From an uncultured Flavobacteriaceae bacterium (lineage in GTDB: Bacteria; Bacteroidota; Bacteroidia; Flavobacteriales; Flavobacteriaceae): a DNA stretch of 64,000 nucleotides. The notes beneath the pieces were generated by a model, which saw only the letters and a program-made list of their open reading frames with translations, made no database searches and was not told the origin of the DNA. The position numbers and the translations under genes were made by a program. Positions 62,221 through 64,000 of the stretch are shown here, piece by piece. The stretch covers positions 331,980 through 395,979 of the forward strand of contig CANLVG010000006.1 of assembly GCA_947494565.1 (NCBI GenBank), read 5' to 3'. Positions within the stretch are counted from its first letter, which is position 1. Each line of letters begins with the position of its first letter.

Positions 62221-63360
62221 ATGAAAATCTTAACCATTGACGATCAACAACTGATTTTACTTTCCGTAGAGAAACGATTGACCGAACTCGGCTACGAGGT
62301 GTTTACCGCAAATAGTGGACAATCGGGTATTGCGGCCATTGATACCTTTGACCCTGACATGGTCATTGTAGATATCAATATGCCCGACCTATCGGGGATA
62401 GAGGTGATTCAGCACATACGAATTGTTAGAAAACTTGATATCCCTATTTTGGTGATGTCCGGCAATACCAATGAGAAGACCATTTTGGAAAGCTATAACC
62501 TCGGTATCGATGATTATATGAAAAAACCGGTCAGCCTTGACGAGATGGTGGCCCGAATCAATAGGATACTAGGAAATAATTTTATTCAACTCTACACCGA
62601 GACCAATATCGAAACCAAGATAATCGGTAAGTACGGGGTAGGTGTGGTCATTCCATGTTACAATGAGGAAAACCGTTTGTCGAGGGCCTTGTTCAAAGAC
62701 TTTATTGACAAAAATGTAGGTTACCATCTGTGTTTTGTCAATGATGGAAGTACGGATAATACCCTAGCGGTACTGGAGAAACTGAGGGAAGGCAACGAAG
62801 AAAATATCTCGATTTTCAATTGTGAAAAAAATGGTGGTAAAGCCGAGGCGGTGCGTCAGGGCATTCAGTATCTGACCAAACGTGAAGCATTTGATTACAT
62901 CGGATATTTAGATGCCGACCTTTCCACCGATTTCAGTGATTTTGACGACTTGGTCAAAACCATTGGGAGTTCGGACTATAAAATAGTCAGTGGATCTAGA
63001 ATAACACGCATGGGTGCGAATATCGCGAAGGAATCTGCCCGTAAGCTAATTAGTAAGACGATTAACCTGATTATACAGACTATTCTTGGAATGCCTTTTA
63101 AGGATACCCAATGTGGTGCAAAGATCATGGATCAGGAAGTCGCTTCTTTGATGTTCGAGAAAAAATTCATTACCAAATGGTTGTTCGATGTGGAAATCTT
63201 TATGCGCATGCGGAAACACTACGGTAAGAAAGTGGTCAAAAAATACATTTGCGAACAACCCCTAAAGCGATGGGTACATGTCGATGATTCAAAACTATCG
63301 ATGAAAGATTCTGTGCGGATCGTAGGTCAATTAGGCCAAATAGCCTTGTATTATAAATAG
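62221..63360 (+). CDS. Receiver-GT2 glycosyltransferase fusion (second copy)
   Basis: The 379-residue protein repeats the layout of the gene at 50556: receiver (Asp51 in VIVDINMPDLSG, VMSGNTNE, MKKPVSL) followed by a GT2 domain (VGVVIPCYNEENRL, FVNDGSTDNT, LDADLST). Conservation of all phospho-site residues in both copies argues that the receiver matters. It probably adds a different sugar or acts with a different partner. It is followed by a terminator shared with the leftward peptide genes. Confidence 0.88.
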   Translation: MKILTIDDQQLILLSVEKRLTELGYEVFTANSGQSGIAAIDTFDPDMVIVDINMPDLSGIEVIQHIRIVRKLDIPILVMSGNTNEKTILESYNLGIDDYMKKPVSLDEMVARINRILGNNFIQLYTETNIETKIIGKYGVGVVIPCYNEENRLSRALFKDFIDKNVGYHLCFVNDGSTDNTLAVLEKLREGNEENISIFNCEKNGGKAEAVRQGIQYLTKREAFDYIGYLDADLSTDFSDFDDLVKTIGSSDYKIVSGSRITRMGANIAKESARKLISKTINLIIQTILGMPFKDTQCGAKIMDQEVASLMFEKKFITKWLFDVEIFMRMRKHYGKKVVKKYICEQPLKRWVHVDDSKLSMKDSVRIVGQLGQIALYYK

Positions 63361-63450
63361 TTCATATACACACTTGATGCCAATCTTCATAAAGGGATCG
63401 ATTGCATTCCTTCGGCATAATAGTGACTATGGGTTACAAGGGAAGTCATT

Positions 63451-63488
63451 AAAAAAGGGGAATACACCGATTACGTGTATTCCCCTTT
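63451..63488 (-). terminator. Intrinsic terminator of the small-peptide operon
   Basis: GGGGAATACAC (63457-63467) pairs perfectly with GTGTATTCCCC (63475-63485) around CGATTAC. On the minus strand the stem is followed by six T, so it mainly ends the leftward transcript from the peptide genes, and may also stop the rightward GT2 transcript. Confidence 0.85.
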
Positions 63489-63516
63489 CCTTAATAAATA
63501 ACCTAAGTTGCTCTTA

Positions 63517-63651
63517 TTAATGCAATATGTAATTCTGCTCTACGTATCTAAAGCGTTTATTTTCTATAAGCCTCTTTATGAAAGAGGGCCTTTTTGATTC
63601 CTTTGGATAGTTGATTGGGCTACCCGCAGTACGATTGAAAAATGTTTTCAT
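63517..63651 (-). CDS. Small peptide gene A (44 aa)
   Basis: The frame from ATG 63651 to TAA 63517 encodes a basic 44-residue peptide starting MKTFFNRTAGSPINYPKESK and ending YVEQNYILH. It shares the NRTA motif at the same place as the 37-residue peptides upstream. It is the last gene before the terminator. No family is known to me. Confidence 0.6.
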   Translation of the reverse strand: MKTFFNRTAGSPINYPKESKRPSFIKRLIENKRFRYVEQNYILH

Positions 63652-63692
63652 GACGTTGATTGTTTTTTGATGATGATGATGTCGAATCGCAC

Positions 63693-63806
63693 TTAGCGAT
63701 TAAAGTTCCTGTACTGGGCCCACTGAGACCTTTTACAATTTCTTAGGGATGAAAAATACTGTCCTGTTTTTGATTCCGTTGCTGTTCTGTTGATTGATGC
63801 TTTCAT
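63693..63806 (-). CDS. Small peptide gene B (37 aa), tandem copy
   Basis: ATG 63806 to TAA 63693 encodes a basic 37-residue peptide, MKASINRTATESKTGQYFSS followed by 17 residues ending QYRNFNR, with a single Cys in RNCKR. It is identical in sequence to copy C although the genes differ at five bases, all at synonymous positions, which is strong evidence of translation and selection. Confidence 0.75.
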   Translation of the reverse strand: MKASINRTATESKTGQYFSSLRNCKRSQWAQYRNFNR

Positions 63807-63838
63807 GGTTTTAGATTTTTATGTTGTTGATTTCTTTA

Positions 63839-63952
63839 TTAACGATTGAAGTTTCTGTACTGGGCCCATTGAGACCTTTTACAATTTCTTAGGGATGAAA
63901 AATACTGTCCTGTTTTTGATTCTGTTGCTGTTCTGTTGATTGATGCTTTCAT
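63839..63952 (-). CDS. Small peptide gene C (37 aa), tandem copy
   Basis: ATG 63952 to TAA 63839, 146 bp from copy B. The encoded peptide is identical to that of copy B. The 32-bp gap between copies contains AATAAAGAAATCAACAAC, shared by both, and no promoter or terminator, so they form one transcript that reads leftward from beyond the window. Confidence 0.75.
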   Translation of the reverse strand: MKASINRTATESKTGQYFSSLRNCKRSQWAQYRNFNR

Positions 63953-63984
63953 GGTTTTAGATTTTTATGTTGTTGATTTCTTTA

Positions 63985-64000
63985 TTAACGATTGAAGTTT
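63985..64000 (-). CDS. Small peptide gene D, 3' end only
   Basis: The last 16 bases repeat the end of the peptide frame (stop codon at 63985-63987 preceded by Asn-Phe-Asn-Arg codons), exactly 146 bp from copy C. The gene continues past the window edge. Confidence 0.6.

Larger units (their letters stand above)
63693..64000. repeat. 146-bp tandem repeat carrying peptide genes
   Basis: Stops at 63693, 63839 and 63985 and starts at 63806 and 63952 define a period of exactly 146 bp. At least two full copies and part of a third are visible; the array may extend to the right. Confidence 0.85.

Noticed and set aside
63693..64000. CRISPR-like array
   Set aside because: The repeat period is 146 bp and the whole unit repeats, with no short repeats separated by unique spacers; synonymous-only changes show coding copies instead.

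Overview
The window is chromosomal DNA of a marine-type member of the Flavobacteriaceae (Bacteroidota). This is inferred from promoters with the Bacteroidota -7 element (TAnnTTTG), a type IX secretion sorting domain, LytTR and AraC-transmembrane regulators, frequent TTG starts and AT-rich spacers. No species can be named from the sequence alone.

Layout. (1) 1-6450: a mixed segment holding a 52-codon gene, a trypsin-like PDZ protease, a beta-barrel protein, a small exported protein, a LytS/LytTR pair and a Fic AMPylator behind a striking inverted-repeat operator. It is bounded by two direct repeats that look like a tRNA 3' end plus its terminator; a shorter third copy lies near 25967. (2) 6394-25793: a complete nitrate assimilation island. 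It has nirB, nirD, siroheme genes (a Met8-type dehydrogenase and a cobA-type methylase), a DUF4202 protein, an NrtABCD-like importer, an outer-membrane porin, a nitrate reductase fused to its own flavin reductase, and a sulfite-reductase-like/rubredoxin fusion. A NarX-like kinase with a nitrate-type P-box and a NarL-like regulator are included, and NarL-style 7-2-7 palindromes (TACGTAT-TA-ATACGTA) or half-sites precede every transcription unit. (3) 26252-35368: accessory genes, among them two unrelated HExxH proteins, a PDZ-alpha/beta hydrolase, two AraC-type membrane regulators, an SRPBCC protein and an epimerase. (4) 35541-42777: an H-NOX (nitric oxide sensor) phosphorelay of a receiver protein, H-NOX, PAS kinase, Hpt and LytTR regulator, followed by a 36-residue peptide gene and a large T9SS-secreted DUF4114 protein. 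(5) 42971-46466: four single-gene cassettes separated by roughly 200-bp attC-like imperfect palindromes, with no integrase in view. (6) 46566-48042: a Fur-family regulator divergent from a thioredoxin-reductase-like enzyme. (7) 48156-63360: a polysaccharide locus with a TPR/beta-barrel outer-membrane protein, two receiver-GT2 fusions, two GT4 enzymes, a STAS protein, a flippase, a GH5-like glycosidase, a lipoprotein and a giant membrane protein. (8) 63517-64000: a leftward operon of small peptide genes, including exact 146-bp tandem copies whose differences are all synonymous.

The main discovery candidate joins regions 4 and 7. Seven sites consist of CATTCGTCTACAG-like units repeated at exactly 21 bp, the geometry expected for a LytTR regulator. 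In six of the seven, the last unit starts 43-44 bp before the TTTG of a -7 element. Those six promoters precede the H-NOX phosphorelay itself, the 36-residue peptide, the secreted DUF4114 protein, the STAS/flippase operon, a GT4 gene and a receiver-GT2 gene. The sequence therefore suggests a nitric-oxide-sensing phosphorelay that drives a surface polysaccharide, a secreted matrix protein and a hydrophobic peptide. A second layer of phospho-control would come from the receiver domains fused to the glycosyltransferases.
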